Shown in pieces: positions 20,620 to 30,636 of a DNA stretch of 64,000 nt. The notes beneath the pieces were generated by a model. That model did no database searches and was not told where the DNA came from. It worked only from the letters and a program-made list of their open reading frames with translations. Position 1 is the first letter of the stretch. Every line of letters begins with the position of its first letter. Source of the DNA: Aeromonas sp. FDAARGOS 1405 (GTDB lineage Bacteria > Pseudomonadota > Gammaproteobacteria > Enterobacterales > Aeromonadaceae); assembly GCF_019048265.1 (NCBI RefSeq), contig NZ_CP077311.1, positions 248,001-312,000 on the forward strand, written 5' to 3'. The translations under genes were made by a program, and so were the position numbers.

Positions 20620-21168
20620 CTATTGCGGCAACGTCTCCAGCCGCTCCAGAAACGCAGGTAAGGAGGGAGCCAACGGCAGCCGACGGCCGGAATCGAGCCA
20701 CTCCAGCCACACCTGACCACTCTCGTTATCCAGCGAGATGAGCGTCATCTCGTTGCGGGTGGTGGCAATAAAGATGGAGGGGGTTCGTTTTAGCTTGCGC
20801 AGCATCAGCAGGTGACCGATGAGGTTCTCCTTGAGCAGGTCGAGATCCGCCTCGTTCCACGGCAGGATCAGTTCAAGGCGCAGCCCCTTGAAAAGGCAGG
20901 GGATGGGGCGGCTGAACCAGTGTCCGAACAGGGCGATAGCGCTGGGATGAATTGTCAGCTCGAGGGCATCGGCCATGGCTGTAAAATCGGCGGGTTCGGG
21001 GCGATGGTGAGGACGCCAGGCAACCCGACCATCGGCAGGCTCGCCAAGCTGGCAGGGGGAACGCCAGTCCGCCTCCCACTCGCACAGGGGCAGGCCTCGT
21101 CTGGCCTCGCCATCCCGTTGCCAGCGGGCAAAAAAGTGCTCCAGGGCAGACAAAACTTGATCCGACAT
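20620..21168 (-). CDS. syd: SecY-interacting protein Syd
   Basis: Syd is a peripheral inner-membrane protein that binds SecY and is thought to proofread SecYEG complexes. The 182-residue product aligns with E. coli Syd through the ENLIGHLLMLRKLKRTPSIF segment (E. coli [20 protein letters not shown]) and similar flanks. I chose the ATG at 21168 (MSDQVLSALEHFF). In-frame codons upstream to 21324 have no family resemblance. It is divergent from queF. Confidence 0.9.
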   Translation of the reverse strand: MSDQVLSALEHFFARWQRDGEARRGLPLCEWEADWRSPCQLGEPADGRVAWRPHHRPEPADFTAMADALELTIHPSAIALFGHWFSRPIPCLFKGLRLELILPWNEADLDLLKENLIGHLLMLRKLKRTPSIFIATTRNEMTLISLDNESGQVWLEWLDSGRRLPLAPSLPAFLERLETLPQ

Positions 21169-21360
21169 CGAAAATCCCCACAATTGCTGGCAAAGTCCGC
21201 TATTGCACCACCAAACCCGGTAACAGACAAGGTTGCCAGCCGACCTTGCGACCCGGGAAACAGAACCCGGGATACAGAGAGGCCGACGCCCAAGCCAAGC
21301 GGCTGCAACCATCCGGCCCTGCAATGGCCCGTTTCATTCCACTCATCATGAGCACATTAC

Positions 21361-22221
21361 GTGAGCAACCCTGTGAGCAAACAAGATAGATACGCCGGGG
21401 CCAGCGCCCTGACCGGCCTGAGCCTGGGCCAGCAATCCGATTACATCAGCCAGTACACCCCCTCCCTGCTGCAGCCGGTTCCACGTAGCCTGAACCGGGA
21501 TGATCTCCAGCTGGGCGATGACCTGCCCTTTAGCGGTTGCGATGTCTGGACCCTCTATGAGCTCTCCTGGCTCAATGCCAAGGGCAAGCCGATGGTGGCG
21601 GTGGGTGAAGTGGCCATTCCGGCCACCAGTGCGAACCTGATCGAATCCAAATCCTTCAAGCTCTACCTCAACTCCTTCAACCAGACCCGTTGCGACTCTA
21701 TCGAGGCAGTCGCCGCCATGCTGACCAAGGATCTGAGTGCCTGTGCCGGTGAGACCGTCAAGGTGACCCTGTTCCCCCTCGACAAGGCGCCGCACCAGAT
21801 TGCCCTGCTGCCCGGCGAGTGCATTGATGAGCAGGATATCGAGGTAGACCATTACGAGTTTGATGCGTCCCTGCTGCAAGGGGCGGTCGGCAGCGAGCAG
21901 GTTGAAGAGACTCTGCACAGCCACCTGCTCAAATCCAACTGCCTGGTCACCAGCCAGCCCGACTGGGGCTCCGTGGTAATCCGCTACAAGGGGCCGAAAC
22001 TCGATCGGGAGAAGCTGCTGCGCTACCTCATCTCGTTCCGCCAACACAACGAGTTCCACGAGCAGTGCATCGAGCGGATCTTTATCGACCTCAAGCACTA
22101 TTGCCAGCCTGAGCAGTTGACCGTCTATGCACGCTATACCCGCCGCGGCGGCCTCGACATCAACCCGTTCCGCTCCGATTTCGAAGCCGTGCCAACCAAC
22201 CTGCGTCTGATCCGTCAATAA
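21361..22221 (+). CDS. queF: NADPH-dependent 7-cyano-7-deazaguanine reductase
   Basis: QueF reduces preQ0 to preQ1 in queuosine synthesis. The 286-residue two-domain (YqcD-type) protein carries [10 protein letters not shown], the QueF motif [16 protein letters not shown], the catalytic Cys194 in [14 protein letters not shown] with Asp201, and HNEFHEQC. The start is GTG at 21361. A second in-frame GTG lies at 21373, and neither has a strong ribosome site, so the exact start is uncertain. Confidence 0.95.
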   Translation: MSNPVSKQDRYAGASALTGLSLGQQSDYISQYTPSLLQPVPRSLNRDDLQLGDDLPFSGCDVWTLYELSWLNAKGKPMVAVGEVAIPATSANLIESKSFKLYLNSFNQTRCDSIEAVAAMLTKDLSACAGETVKVTLFPLDKAPHQIALLPGECIDEQDIEVDHYEFDASLLQGAVGSEQVEETLHSHLLKSNCLVTSQPDWGSVVIRYKGPKLDREKLLRYLISFRQHNEFHEQCIERIFIDLKHYCQPEQLTVYARYTRRGGLDINPFRSDFEAVPTNLRLIRQ

Positions 22222-22398
22222 GAGCAGACGTTGATAAAGGGCTTCCCGGTATCACACCACAGCGCCCTGCTATCTCAACCCTGCTGGCGCCTTGATGCAT
22301 CCGGCTACAAAGGAGCCTGAGCACACCATCAGTAAACGCTGGACTCGCAGGGGTGGGCTTGGATAACATGCCAACACCTCTGCGCCGTCCTTAATCCA

Positions 22399-24681
22399 AT
22401 GAATCAACTGTTTTTTCTGGCTATGATGATGTCTTCTCTGTCCGCTCCAAATCTGGATCTGGACAAGGAGCAACTATCCCTGGATCTGCAACAGGCCCAA
22501 TCACTGGTGCTGACCGACCCTGCCAGATGTGTTCAGATCACCTCCGCCTTTCTGACGCGTGCGGCCAATAATCCCCAGCAAATCATCAGTAATCGTCAGG
22601 AGTTCGGCTATCGCGAGCCTCTGCTCAGCTACAGCACCGTTTCGCAAACCATCGGAGCACACCTGCTTGAAGGGGAGTGCCGAATCCAGCTTGGCCAATA
22701 TCAAGCTACCCAGCAAACCCTCGACAAGGCGATGGAGCTGGCGGAGAGAGAGCGCCAACCCGAACTCAAGGCCCACGCCCTCTATCTCAAAATCCGTAGC
22801 CAGGGGCTAAGGCAAGATGGCCAGAACAACAGCCGTATCCTGCTGGAACAATTGGACGAACAGCTGGCCCGTCCCGACCTCAAACAGAGCCAGTTACAGA
22901 TCTATAGCCGCCTGCAACGCACCAGCTACGAGATTGAAAATCAGCATCTTGAAGACGCCAAGACCCATCTGGCGGATGCAAGGATCTGGGCTGCCAAAGC
23001 CGCCAATCCTCTTGCCAGCGCCTGGGTCAGCGCCATCAGCGGCGACCTTTATCGTGTGCTGCAACAACCCCAGCTGGCATTGGGTGAATATATCGATGCC
23101 CAGCAGCAGGCCAAGAATCTCAACGACCCGCTCTTTCTCGGCTTGCTCTCCAACCAGATAGTCAAACTCTATCAGCAAGAGCAGGAGCCCCAGAAAGCGC
23201 TGCAATATGCCAATGAAGCGGCCAACTATTTTCACTCCATCGGCAATCCGTCACTGCTATGCGACTCACTTATCGTGCTGGCCCGACTCAACCGTGATCA
23301 GGGCGATCTCAACATGGCGCTGGTCTACTTCTTCAATGCGCTGGACTTGCTCGATGAGGGAAGCAGTCGGCCGCAGGCCTCTCTGCTCAAGTACGAGATT
23401 GGCAAAACCTATCTGCAAAGCGGTAACCTCTCGCTGGCCGGCAACTACCTCAATGCAGCCCGGCAGTCCCACGAGTTGGGCGATGCCAAAGAGCCGCTGA
23501 TCGATACCCTGCTGTTGCTCGGCGAGCTCTATCTGAAGAAGCAGGAGGCGGCCATCGCCATCCTGCAGCTGGAAAATGCCCGGGCACTGGCCAATCAGGT
23601 AGGCGACACTCGCCGCCAGTACGAAGTATTCCGCCTGTTGTCACTTGCGTATGAGCAGAAGGGATACCTGCACCAGGCCCTCGACAGCTACAAGCGCTTC
23701 CATCGTTTGGGAGAAGAGGTTCGCCAGCAGGAAATTGATCAGGAGCAGGCTGCGATCCGCGACAACTATGTCCAGGTTGAACGGGTACAACACATCAAGG
23801 AGCTGGAGCAGCAGCTTAACAACAGCCAGCACCAGCAGGAGCGCTATCTCTGGTCGAGCATTACCACCAGCCTGCTGCTGGCGCTCTTCATCTACCTCTT
23901 CTTCACCCTCTGGCTCAAATTGCGTACCGCCCGTCTGCAACTGAAACGCACTGGCGAGGCCCTGCTGATCGAACCCCGTTCCGGACTTGCCAACTGGCAG
24001 CGGCTGATGAATCGCTGGCCACGAGAGATGGCAAAACGCCAGCTGAAATCGGAGCGCTGGTATCTGAGCGAAGAGCACAGCGAATTCGATGACAAGCTGC
24101 ACTACCTGTTGTTCAGGGTGCCCTTTATGGTCAATACCCTCGAGCGCCACGGCTATCAGGTCAGCCGTGAAATCGAGCAGGCGTTCGGCATCTATATGGA
24201 TACCCTGACCCCGCAAGATGGCCGTATCTATGACTTGCGGGAAGGGCACATGCTCTACGTTGTGCCGCAGCGCCACGTGACCAACCTGCATCAACTTGCG
24301 GGAGACCTGCTAACCGCAATCGCCGCCTTCCCTTGCCAATACGAGCTTGATCGCCAGATAAGCCTGGGGATTGTCAGCCACCCCTTCCTGCCCAAGGCGG
24401 CGACCGCGCTCGATCACAATGGCCTGTTCGACCTCTGCTATCTCGCCCTTTCGGGAGCCATTCAGCTCAGTGAAAAATACCGGCAAAACGCCTGGTTGGA
24501 GCTCGCCGCCATCGATTGCCAGCAGGCTGCATTTTTTAATGGGGATGTGTGGCAATGCGGCTTGATGGCAATTGACAAGGGGCTGGTAAAAGTCAATTCT
24601 TCTCATGAAAAGCAATGGGTTAACTGGCCCAGCCTCGCAAGGATGCAAGCTGCTGAAGGCCAGCCGGCAAATAATAGATAA
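22399..24681 (+). CDS. TPR-repeat membrane protein with degenerate GGDEF domain
   Basis: A 760-residue protein. A short hydrophobic N-terminus (LFFLAMMMSSLSA) looks like a signal peptide. Residues about 40-460 form tetratricopeptide-like helical repeats, then a coiled coil, one membrane segment (SSITTSLLLALFIYLFFTLW, about 490-509) and a C-terminal domain of about 230 residues. This last part resembles a GGDEF fold (SGLANWQRLMNRW) but has REGHM where GGDEF should be, so it cannot be a normal diguanylate cyclase. Periplasmic TPRs with a cytoplasmic pseudo-cyclase suggest a receptor. A true cyclase gene follows after 79 bases. Confidence 0.75.
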   Translation: MNQLFFLAMMMSSLSAPNLDLDKEQLSLDLQQAQSLVLTDPARCVQITSAFLTRAANNPQQIISNRQEFGYREPLLSYSTVSQTIGAHLLEGECRIQLGQYQATQQTLDKAMELAERERQPELKAHALYLKIRSQGLRQDGQNNSRILLEQLDEQLARPDLKQSQLQIYSRLQRTSYEIENQHLEDAKTHLADARIWAAKAANPLASAWVSAISGDLYRVLQQPQLALGEYIDAQQQAKNLNDPLFLGLLSNQIVKLYQQEQEPQKALQYANEAANYFHSIGNPSLLCDSLIVLARLNRDQGDLNMALVYFFNALDLLDEGSSRPQASLLKYEIGKTYLQSGNLSLAGNYLNAARQSHELGDAKEPLIDTLLLLGELYLKKQEAAIAILQLENARALANQVGDTRRQYEVFRLLSLAYEQKGYLHQALDSYKRFHRLGEEVRQQEIDQEQAAIRDNYVQVERVQHIKELEQQLNNSQHQQERYLWSSITTSLLLALFIYLFFTLWLKLRTARLQLKRTGEALLIEPRSGLANWQRLMNRWPREMAKRQLKSERWYLSEEHSEFDDKLHYLLFRVPFMVNTLERHGYQVSREIEQAFGIYMDTLTPQDGRIYDLREGHMLYVVPQRHVTNLHQLAGDLLTAIAAFPCQYELDRQISLGIVSHPFLPKAATALDHNGLFDLCYLALSGAIQLSEKYRQNAWLELAAIDCQQAAFFNGDVWQCGLMAIDKGLVKVNSSHEKQWVNWPSLARMQAAEGQPANNR

Positions 24682-24760
24682 CAGACGACACTCAACCTCG
24701 GGTTCGGCCACTGTTGCTATCCAACACCAAAAACAATAATGACAACAGGGCGACCTGATA

Positions 24761-26371
24761 ATGAATGACATCGCTGCCGTAGCAGGACAATTGGCCAGGC
24801 TCAGGGAATCCCTCCAGCAAAAACAGCTGGAGCTCGACGGCGTTCTCTCCTTTTCCGACGCAGAACGAGCTCGTGGCATCCAGTTTATCAACAAGCTGAT
24901 GCTCTCTTGCCGCGGCTTCGATCGCGAGCTGGATAATCGCTTCGCCAAACTCAAGCAGAGACTGGATAGCAATCCCGCATTCACCTCTCTGGATACAGAG
25001 CTACTTGCCATCGAGAAGTTGCTGCAGCAACACAGCAATGCACTGGAAGAGTCGCTCACCCTGACCCAGGCAGCCATTGATCTCGGCTCAAAACAGCTAA
25101 AAACCATCAAGGGCTTCCCGGAAGAGACCCGAAAATCCCTCAAGGAATTTCTGAAAAGCCCCGCCGGCTATGGTATTGCAGATCATCAAAAGAAGGTGAT
25201 TCGCCTGCTTGAATTCTATCAGCAGGCAATCAAGATCCAGCTGCTGCCAAGCCAGCCACTGTCAGGATCTTCAGCTCCCCAACAAGAGAGCGAGCCCGGT
25301 TGTGACCCTCAACCTGATGCTGAAACGTTTGATCTCAAAGATCATGCGCGTATCGCAGACGAACTGCAGCGGCTCATCACCGAACTTGATTTCGCCGGCT
25401 CAATTGGCGAGAGCCTCGGGGATATCCGCCGTCAACTGCTAATCGGCATCAATCCTGCCATGCTGGCAGAGACCTGTATGCAGGTCATCGAACTGATCAT
25501 CGAGGGCACCCGCGAGGAGCGCAAAGCCTCACGCGCCTTTCTCAGCTCCCTCAACGAGAGCCTGTCAGCAGTGCATGTCGGCTTTACCGAATCCCTCGAC
25601 GAAGGGCGTGCACTACAAAATGAAACCCGTGAAACCCGCGAAGCTCTGGTCTGCGAACTGCAGGCCATCGACCACTCGCTGGCCAGCCATAACTCCATCG
25701 ATGCGCTCAAGCGTGCCATCTCCAGCCATATGGGTGCCATCAATCTGCTGCTGCAAGAACGGGAAAGTACCGCTGCACGGGAACGCCACCTGCTCACCCG
25801 TCTCTCCACCATGGAGTCCAAACTGAGGTTGATGAAGGATGAGACCGCCGAATACAAGAAGCGGCTGACCATTCAGAAGCACAAGCTGTTCCTCGACAGC
25901 CTGACTCAGGTACACAACCGGGCCGCCCTCGACGAGCGGCTGGAGCAGGAGTTCAAGCGCTGGCTTCGCTACCGCACTCCGCTCTGCATGGCGATCATCG
26001 ACATCGATCACTTCAAGAACATCAATGACAATTATGGCCACATGGCCGGCGACAAGGCGTTGAAGGTTGTTGCCAAAGCGCTGCAGAGCGCCCTGCGTGA
26101 CACCGACTTCATCGCCCGTTTCGGCGGCGAAGAGTTCGTGGTGCTGCTGCCCAATATCAACCCGGACAAGTTCCAGAAGCCGCTGGAAACCCTGCGCCAG
26201 ACCATCAAGAGCATCCCGTTCCGTTTTCGCGATGCCAAGGTGGAGATCACCATCTCCATCGGCGCAACCCTGTTCAAGGATGGTGACAACCCCTCCGATG
26301 TGTTCGAACGGGCGGACAGAGCGCTCTACCACTCCAAGAACGCAGGTCGGGATCAAGTGACACTGGCCTGA
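24761..26371 (+). CDS. Diguanylate cyclase (GGDEF)
   Basis: A 536-residue cytoplasmic protein with a long, mostly helical N-terminal region (about 1-360) and a C-terminal GGDEF domain. The active-site loop is GGEEF (455-459). An RDTD inhibitory-site motif lies five residues before it, so product feedback is expected. The DIDHFKNINDNYGH metal-binding segment is intact. It should make cyclic di-GMP, which controls motility and biofilm. No sensor domain or membrane anchor is recognisable. The pair with the upstream pseudo-GGDEF TPR protein resembles a Vibrio locus next to queF. Confidence 0.9.
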   Translation: MNDIAAVAGQLARLRESLQQKQLELDGVLSFSDAERARGIQFINKLMLSCRGFDRELDNRFAKLKQRLDSNPAFTSLDTELLAIEKLLQQHSNALEESLTLTQAAIDLGSKQLKTIKGFPEETRKSLKEFLKSPAGYGIADHQKKVIRLLEFYQQAIKIQLLPSQPLSGSSAPQQESEPGCDPQPDAETFDLKDHARIADELQRLITELDFAGSIGESLGDIRRQLLIGINPAMLAETCMQVIELIIEGTREERKASRAFLSSLNESLSAVHVGFTESLDEGRALQNETRETREALVCELQAIDHSLASHNSIDALKRAISSHMGAINLLLQERESTAARERHLLTRLSTMESKLRLMKDETAEYKKRLTIQKHKLFLDSLTQVHNRAALDERLEQEFKRWLRYRTPLCMAIIDIDHFKNINDNYGHMAGDKALKVVAKALQSALRDTDFIARFGGEEFVVLLPNINPDKFQKPLETLRQTIKSIPFRFRDAKVEITISIGATLFKDGDNPSDVFERADRALYHSKNAGRDQVTLA

Positions 26372-26445
26372 GTGGTGACTAAAAAAACAGCGAACAGTCG
26401 TCGCCCTATTTCCCTCCCCCCTCCGTTGCCACTACTATCAAACTC

Positions 26446-26472
26446 AGGGGATGCAACATGGCATCCCTTTTC
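26446..26472 (+). terminator. Terminator after the diguanylate cyclase gene
   Basis: GGGATGC and GCATCCC pair around a six-base loop and are followed by TTTTCT. Confidence 0.7.
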
Positions 26473-26519
26473 TCCCCAGGGAAAAAACACAACGATAACA
26501 AGTGAGTAAAGGGGAACCT

Positions 26520-27875
26520 ATGATTACGCACATCAATCCCGTTGGCAGCATGGATTTGCTGTCACAGCTCGAGGTGGATCGCCTCAAGCAGACTGCCTCC
26601 AGCGATATCTATCAACTGTTTCGCAACTGCTCGCTGGCGGTGCTCAATTCCGGCAGCCATACCGACAGCTCCAAGGAGATCCTGGAGCGCTTCAAATCAT
26701 TCGACATTCATGTGATCCGGCGCGAGCGCGGGGTCAAGCTGGAACTGTTCAACGCCCCCGAGCACGCGTTCGTCGATGGCGAGATCATTCGTGGTATTCA
26801 GGAGCACCTCTTCTCGGTGCTGCGCGACATTCTCTATGTCTCCAACCAGCTTGAATCGAACCGGCTGGTCAACCTCACCAATTCGACTCATATCTCCAAC
26901 GTGGTGTTCGCCATCCTGCGCAACGCCAAGGTGATCCTGCCTGGCGCCGATCCCAACCTGATCGTCTGCTGGGGTGGCCACTCCATCAACGAGATCGAGT
27001 ACCAGTACACCCGCGCCGTGGGCAGCGAGCTGGGCTTGCGTGAGCTGAACATCTGTACCGGTTGCGGCCCGGGAGCCATGGAGGGCCCGATGAAGGGGGC
27101 CGCCGTCGGCCATGCCAAACAGCGGGTGCGCAACGGGCGCTACATCGGCCTCACAGAGCCCTCCATCATTGCGGCCGAGCCGCCCAACCCCATCGTCAAC
27201 GAGCTGGTGATCCTGCCGGATATCGAGAAACGGCTGGAAGCATTCGTGCGTCTGGGCCATGGCATCATCATCTTCCCGGGCGGGGTCGGCACCGCCGAAG
27301 AGCTGCTCTATCTGCTCGGCATCATGATGCATCCGGCCAACGAACGACAACCCATGCCCATCATCCTGACCGGCCCGAAAGAGAGTGCCGACTACTTCCG
27401 AGCCATCGATGACTTCATCAAGGCGACCCTCGGTGAACCGGCGACCAAGCTCTACCGGATCATTGTTGGCGATGCACCGGAAGTGGCCCGAGTGATGAAG
27501 GAGGCGATGCCGAAAATCCGCGAATACCGCAAATCGGTCGGTGATGCCTACTCCTTCAACTGGTCCCTCAAGATTGAGCCGGAGTTCCAGCTCCCCTTCG
27601 AACCGGATCACGCCAGCATGGCCAGTCTGGATCTGCACCGCAACCAGCCGCCCCAGTTGCTGGCCGCCAACCTGCGTCGTGCCTTCTCCGGCATCGTCGC
27701 CGGCAACGTCAAGGAAGGGGGCATTCGCGCCATCGAGAAGAAGGGCCCCTTCAAGCTGCACGGCGACAAGGAGCTGATGCACCTGATGGACAAGCTGCTG
27801 GAGAGCTTCGTCAAGCAGCAGCGGATGAAGCTGCCGGGCAGTCAGTATGTGCCTTGCTACGAAATCGTCCGCTAG
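26520..27875 (+). CDS. ppnN: Pyrimidine/purine nucleotide 5'-monophosphate nucleosidase
   Basis: PpnN (YgdH) hydrolyses nucleoside monophosphates to base and ribose 5-phosphate and in E. coli is stimulated by (p)ppGpp. The 451-residue product matches it end to end: [40 protein letters not shown], the LOG-family [15 protein letters not shown] motif and [13 protein letters not shown] chose the ATG at 26520, which AAGGGGAA precedes. Six extra in-frame residues upstream are not conserved. The next genes, xni onward, are separated by a terminator. Confidence 0.96.
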   Translation: MITHINPVGSMDLLSQLEVDRLKQTASSDIYQLFRNCSLAVLNSGSHTDSSKEILERFKSFDIHVIRRERGVKLELFNAPEHAFVDGEIIRGIQEHLFSVLRDILYVSNQLESNRLVNLTNSTHISNVVFAILRNAKVILPGADPNLIVCWGGHSINEIEYQYTRAVGSELGLRELNICTGCGPGAMEGPMKGAAVGHAKQRVRNGRYIGLTEPSIIAAEPPNPIVNELVILPDIEKRLEAFVRLGHGIIIFPGGVGTAEELLYLLGIMMHPANERQPMPIILTGPKESADYFRAIDDFIKATLGEPATKLYRIIVGDAPEVARVMKEAMPKIREYRKSVGDAYSFNWSLKIEPEFQLPFEPDHASMASLDLHRNQPPQLLAANLRRAFSGIVAGNVKEGGIRAIEKKGPFKLHGDKELMHLMDKLLESFVKQQRMKLPGSQYVPCYEIVR

Positions 27876-27895
27876 GGTACAGATACATCATCGAC

Positions 27896-27922
27896 AGAGG
27901 GGCGCATCGGCGCCCCTCTTTA
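27896..27922 (+). terminator. Rho-independent terminator after ppnN
   Basis: AGAGGGGCGC and GCGCCCCTCT form a ten-base stem with an ATCG loop followed by a short T-run. Confidence 0.8.
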
Positions 27923-28010
27923 TTGGCGCTATGCCTTCCCGACCGCCATCAATCCCCCATAAGGCGAGTGGTTTGTTACAATGGGGCGTCCCGACCGCCA
28001 AGAGTGCCCC

Positions 28011-28811
28011 ATGTCAACTATCCGGCCACACCTGCTCATCATCGATGCCCTCAACCTCATTCGCCGTCTGCACGCGGTACAGGCCCAGCAGGCACTGACC
28101 CCTGCCCAGGCGCTGGTTGCAACCCGCGCCAACCTTATCAATACCTGCCGCAAGCTGCTGGCCAATAGCGAGCCGACCCATGTCATTGCCGTGTTTGATG
28201 GCGAGGTGCATAGCTGGCGCAAGGAGGTCTATCCGGCCTACAAGGAGGGGCGAACTCCCATGCCCCCCGAACTGCGTGAGGGGTTGGCGACCCTGCAGGA
28301 TGCCTTCTGGGAGTGCGGTGTCGATGCCCTGCTCTCCGAGACCGATGAAGCGGATGACCTTATCGCCACCCTCGCCAGCGGCATCGCCAGCCATGGCCAT
28401 CAGGCGACCATCATCTCCACCGACAAGGGCTTCTGCCAACTGATCTGCCCGCAGATCCGGGTGCGCGACTACTTCAACAAGCGCTGGCTGGATGCGGCCT
28501 TCGTCCAGCAGCAATATGGGGTAGCCCCTGCTCAGCTGGTCGACTTCTGGGCCCTGACCGGTATCAGCGGTTCCAATATCAAGGGGGTTCCGGGGATCGG
28601 CCCCAAGACCGCCACCCAGCTGTTGCAACAATATGGCAATCTGGCAGCCATGCTCGAAGCCTGCCAGCAAGAGGACGCTGCCAAGCCACTGATCAAACTG
28701 CGCCAACATCAGGATGAGGCCCTGCTGGCCCAGCGACTGGTGCGCTTGCAGCGGGATATTCCGCTGGGATTCAACCTGCGGGACATCCGCTACCCGCCCC
28801 AGCCAGACTAA
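28011..28811 (+). CDS. xni: Flap endonuclease Xni (exonuclease IX)
   Basis: Xni resembles the 5'-nuclease domain of DNA polymerase I and is a structure-specific flap endonuclease. The 266-residue product has the N-terminal LLIIDALNLIRRLHA (first metal-site Asp), FDGEVHSWRKEVYPAYKEGR, ETDEADDLIATLA and the helix-hairpin-helix VPGIGPKTATQLL. I took the ATG at 28011 as the start. An in-frame ATG at 27981 is possible, and neither has a strong ribosome site. It neighbours ppnN, as in E. coli. Confidence 0.93.
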   Translation: MSTIRPHLLIIDALNLIRRLHAVQAQQALTPAQALVATRANLINTCRKLLANSEPTHVIAVFDGEVHSWRKEVYPAYKEGRTPMPPELREGLATLQDAFWECGVDALLSETDEADDLIATLASGIASHGHQATIISTDKGFCQLICPQIRVRDYFNKRWLDAAFVQQQYGVAPAQLVDFWALTGISGSNIKGVPGIGPKTATQLLQQYGNLAAMLEACQQEDAAKPLIKLRQHQDEALLAQRLVRLQRDIPLGFNLRDIRYPPQPD

Positions 28812-28970
28812 AGTGCCGAACAAAAATGCAGGCAAGGGCGTGAACCATGACGAGACTCACCCTCGCTGTTGATAAAAGTGAGTAGAATGTAAAGGAATGT
28901 GGTTGGTTTGCTGAGTAAATGCTATAAAGCAGCCCCATCCTCCCCTATACCCTGGAAGTGGAACCCTCTC

Positions 28971-29978
28971 ATGTCCAAAAGAAAAATTACCGTGATCCCC
29001 GGCGACGGCATCGGCCCCAGCATTATTGAATCAGCCATCCAGATCCTGACCCATGCGGGCTGTGATTTTGAGTACGAATACGCTGATGCAGGTCTGGTTG
29101 CCCTCGAGAAGCATGGCGAGCTGCTGCCCCAGGCTACCCTGGATCTGATTGAGAAGAACAAGGTGAGCCTGAAAGGGCCATTGACCACACCGGTCGGCGG
29201 CGGTTTTACCTCCATCAACGTCTCCCTGCGCAAGAAGTTCAACCTCTACGCCAACGTGCGCCCGGTCATCTCCTTCAAGGGCACCAGAAGCCGTTACGAC
29301 AACATCGACATCATCACGGTGCGTGAAAACACCGAAGGGATGTACTCGGGTGCAGGTCAGAAGCGCAGTGATGACAACAAGAGTGCCGAGGCGATGAGCA
29401 TCATCACCCGCGAAGGGGCCGAGCGCATCGTCAAGTTTGCCTTCGAGCTGGCTCGTCAGGAAGGGCGCAAGAAGGTCACCATCATCCACAAGGCGAACAT
29501 CCTCAAGTCGACCTCCGGCCTGTTCCTCGAAGTGGCACGTGAAATCGCCAGCCACTACCCGGATATCCAGAGCGAAGAGATGATCGTCGATGCCGCCTGC
29601 ATGAACCTGGTGATGTACCCGGAGCGTTTCGATGTCATGGTCACTACCAACCTGTTTGGCGACATCCTCTCGGATCTCTGCGCCGGTCTGGTCGGCGGCC
29701 TTGGTATGGCGCCCGGCGCCAACATCGGCGATGGCGCCGCCATTTTCGAGGCGGTCCATGGCTCTGCGCCCGACATCGCAGGCAAGAACATTGCCAACCC
29801 GACCTCGGTGATCCTCGCCTCCATCCAGATGCTGGAGTACCTCGGCATGCAGGATAAAGCAGAGCGGATCCGCGAGGCAGTACGAGCCACCATCGAATCC
29901 GGTGATCGGGTCACCCGCGATCTGGGCGGCACGGCTTCCACCAGCGAATTCACCCAGGCGATCATCGATCGCCTGTAA
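28971..29978 (+). CDS. NAD-type isocitrate dehydrogenase
   Basis: A 335-residue member of the isocitrate/isopropylmalate dehydrogenase family. The Mg/substrate pocket is recognisable in VRENTEGMYSGAG and in the NLFGDILSDLCAGLVGG segment. At the cofactor site it reads HGSAPDIAGKN. The Asp-Ile pair sits where NADP-specific E. coli Icd has Lys-Tyr and matches NAD-specific enzymes, so NAD is the likely cofactor. It is about 80 residues shorter than E. coli Icd. The start at 28971 (MSKRKITVIPGDGIGP) is the family start. Homoisocitrate or isopropylmalate activity is less likely. Confidence 0.85.
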   Translation: MSKRKITVIPGDGIGPSIIESAIQILTHAGCDFEYEYADAGLVALEKHGELLPQATLDLIEKNKVSLKGPLTTPVGGGFTSINVSLRKKFNLYANVRPVISFKGTRSRYDNIDIITVRENTEGMYSGAGQKRSDDNKSAEAMSIITREGAERIVKFAFELARQEGRKKVTIIHKANILKSTSGLFLEVAREIASHYPDIQSEEMIVDAACMNLVMYPERFDVMVTTNLFGDILSDLCAGLVGGLGMAPGANIGDGAAIFEAVHGSAPDIAGKNIANPTSVILASIQMLEYLGMQDKAERIREAVRATIESGDRVTRDLGGTASTSEFTQAIIDRL

Positions 29979-29995
29979 GCTAACCAATTGATTTT

Positions 29996-30021
29996 AAAAG
30001 GGGGCTTCGGCTCCCTTTTTT
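29996..30021 (+). terminator. Terminator after isocitrate dehydrogenase gene
   Basis: AAAAGGGGGC pairs (one G-U) with GCTCCCTTTT around a TTCG tetraloop, ending in a T-run. Confidence 0.8.
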
Positions 30022-30095
30022 ATGTTTACGATTACTTTGCCACTCCCGAAACAGCAACTATGTTCAATAGAGAAGAAGAACAGGGAGTGTTTTTC

Positions 30096-30554
30096 ATGAA
30101 GGGATACGGGTGCTATCTGGTTTCGGGTCTGATGCTGGTTTGTGGTACTGCAAGTGCCTTCGAACAGACTCAACCAACCCTAACTGCCAAACTACCGCAG
30201 CAGGAAAAACGGACTGCCACCGAGGTATGGCGTTCAAGCCTGGATACCAACGACCTGCTCAAGGCGCCCAAACCCCTGTCGTTTGGTATTGAAGTCTCCA
30301 CCGACAACTTTGGTAATCAAAAGATCACCTCCTACCCGCAACTCAATCTGACCCCGGAAAAGAGCGTCAGCCTGTCGGTTGAACGCTTCAGACCCAAGGT
30401 CAAGTTCAAGGCTGGCGGCATGAACACCGCCCTCAGGCTGAGGGCAGACGGGATAAAAATGCAGTTCAATCCGGTCGACAAAACCATCCCGCTGCAGATC
30501 GAGATCAAGGTGACTGACGACGAATCTTCCCTGCGCCTCGATTACCGTTTCTGA
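30096..30554 (+). CDS. Small secreted protein of unknown function
   Basis: A 152-residue protein starting MKGYGCYLVSGLMLVCG. The signal peptide probably ends at ASAF (about residue 20), giving a periplasmic product. The mature part has alternating polar/hydrophobic stretches (beta-rich), ends in LDYRF with a terminal Phe, and has no conserved domain I recognise. The C-terminal Phe could mean a small outer-membrane beta protein, but it is short for a barrel. GGGAG lies ten bases before the ATG. A bidirectional terminator follows. Confidence 0.65.
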   Translation: MKGYGCYLVSGLMLVCGTASAFEQTQPTLTAKLPQQEKRTATEVWRSSLDTNDLLKAPKPLSFGIEVSTDNFGNQKITSYPQLNLTPEKSVSLSVERFRPKVKFKAGGMNTALRLRADGIKMQFNPVDKTIPLQIEIKVTDDESSLRLDYRF

Positions 30555-30578
30555 TATTTTCCGGCAGCCGGATATCAA

Positions 30579-30606
30579 AAGGCCGACAGGTTTCCCTGTC
30601 GGCCTT
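30579..30606. terminator. Bidirectional terminator between secreted-protein gene and rlmM
   Basis: AAGGCCGACAGG and CCTGTCGGCCTT form a twelve-base stem, with TTTTGA following on the minus strand and a weaker T-tract on the plus strand. Confidence 0.75.
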
Positions 30607-30636
30607 GGTATTTATCGTACGGGCTGAAAGCTTACA

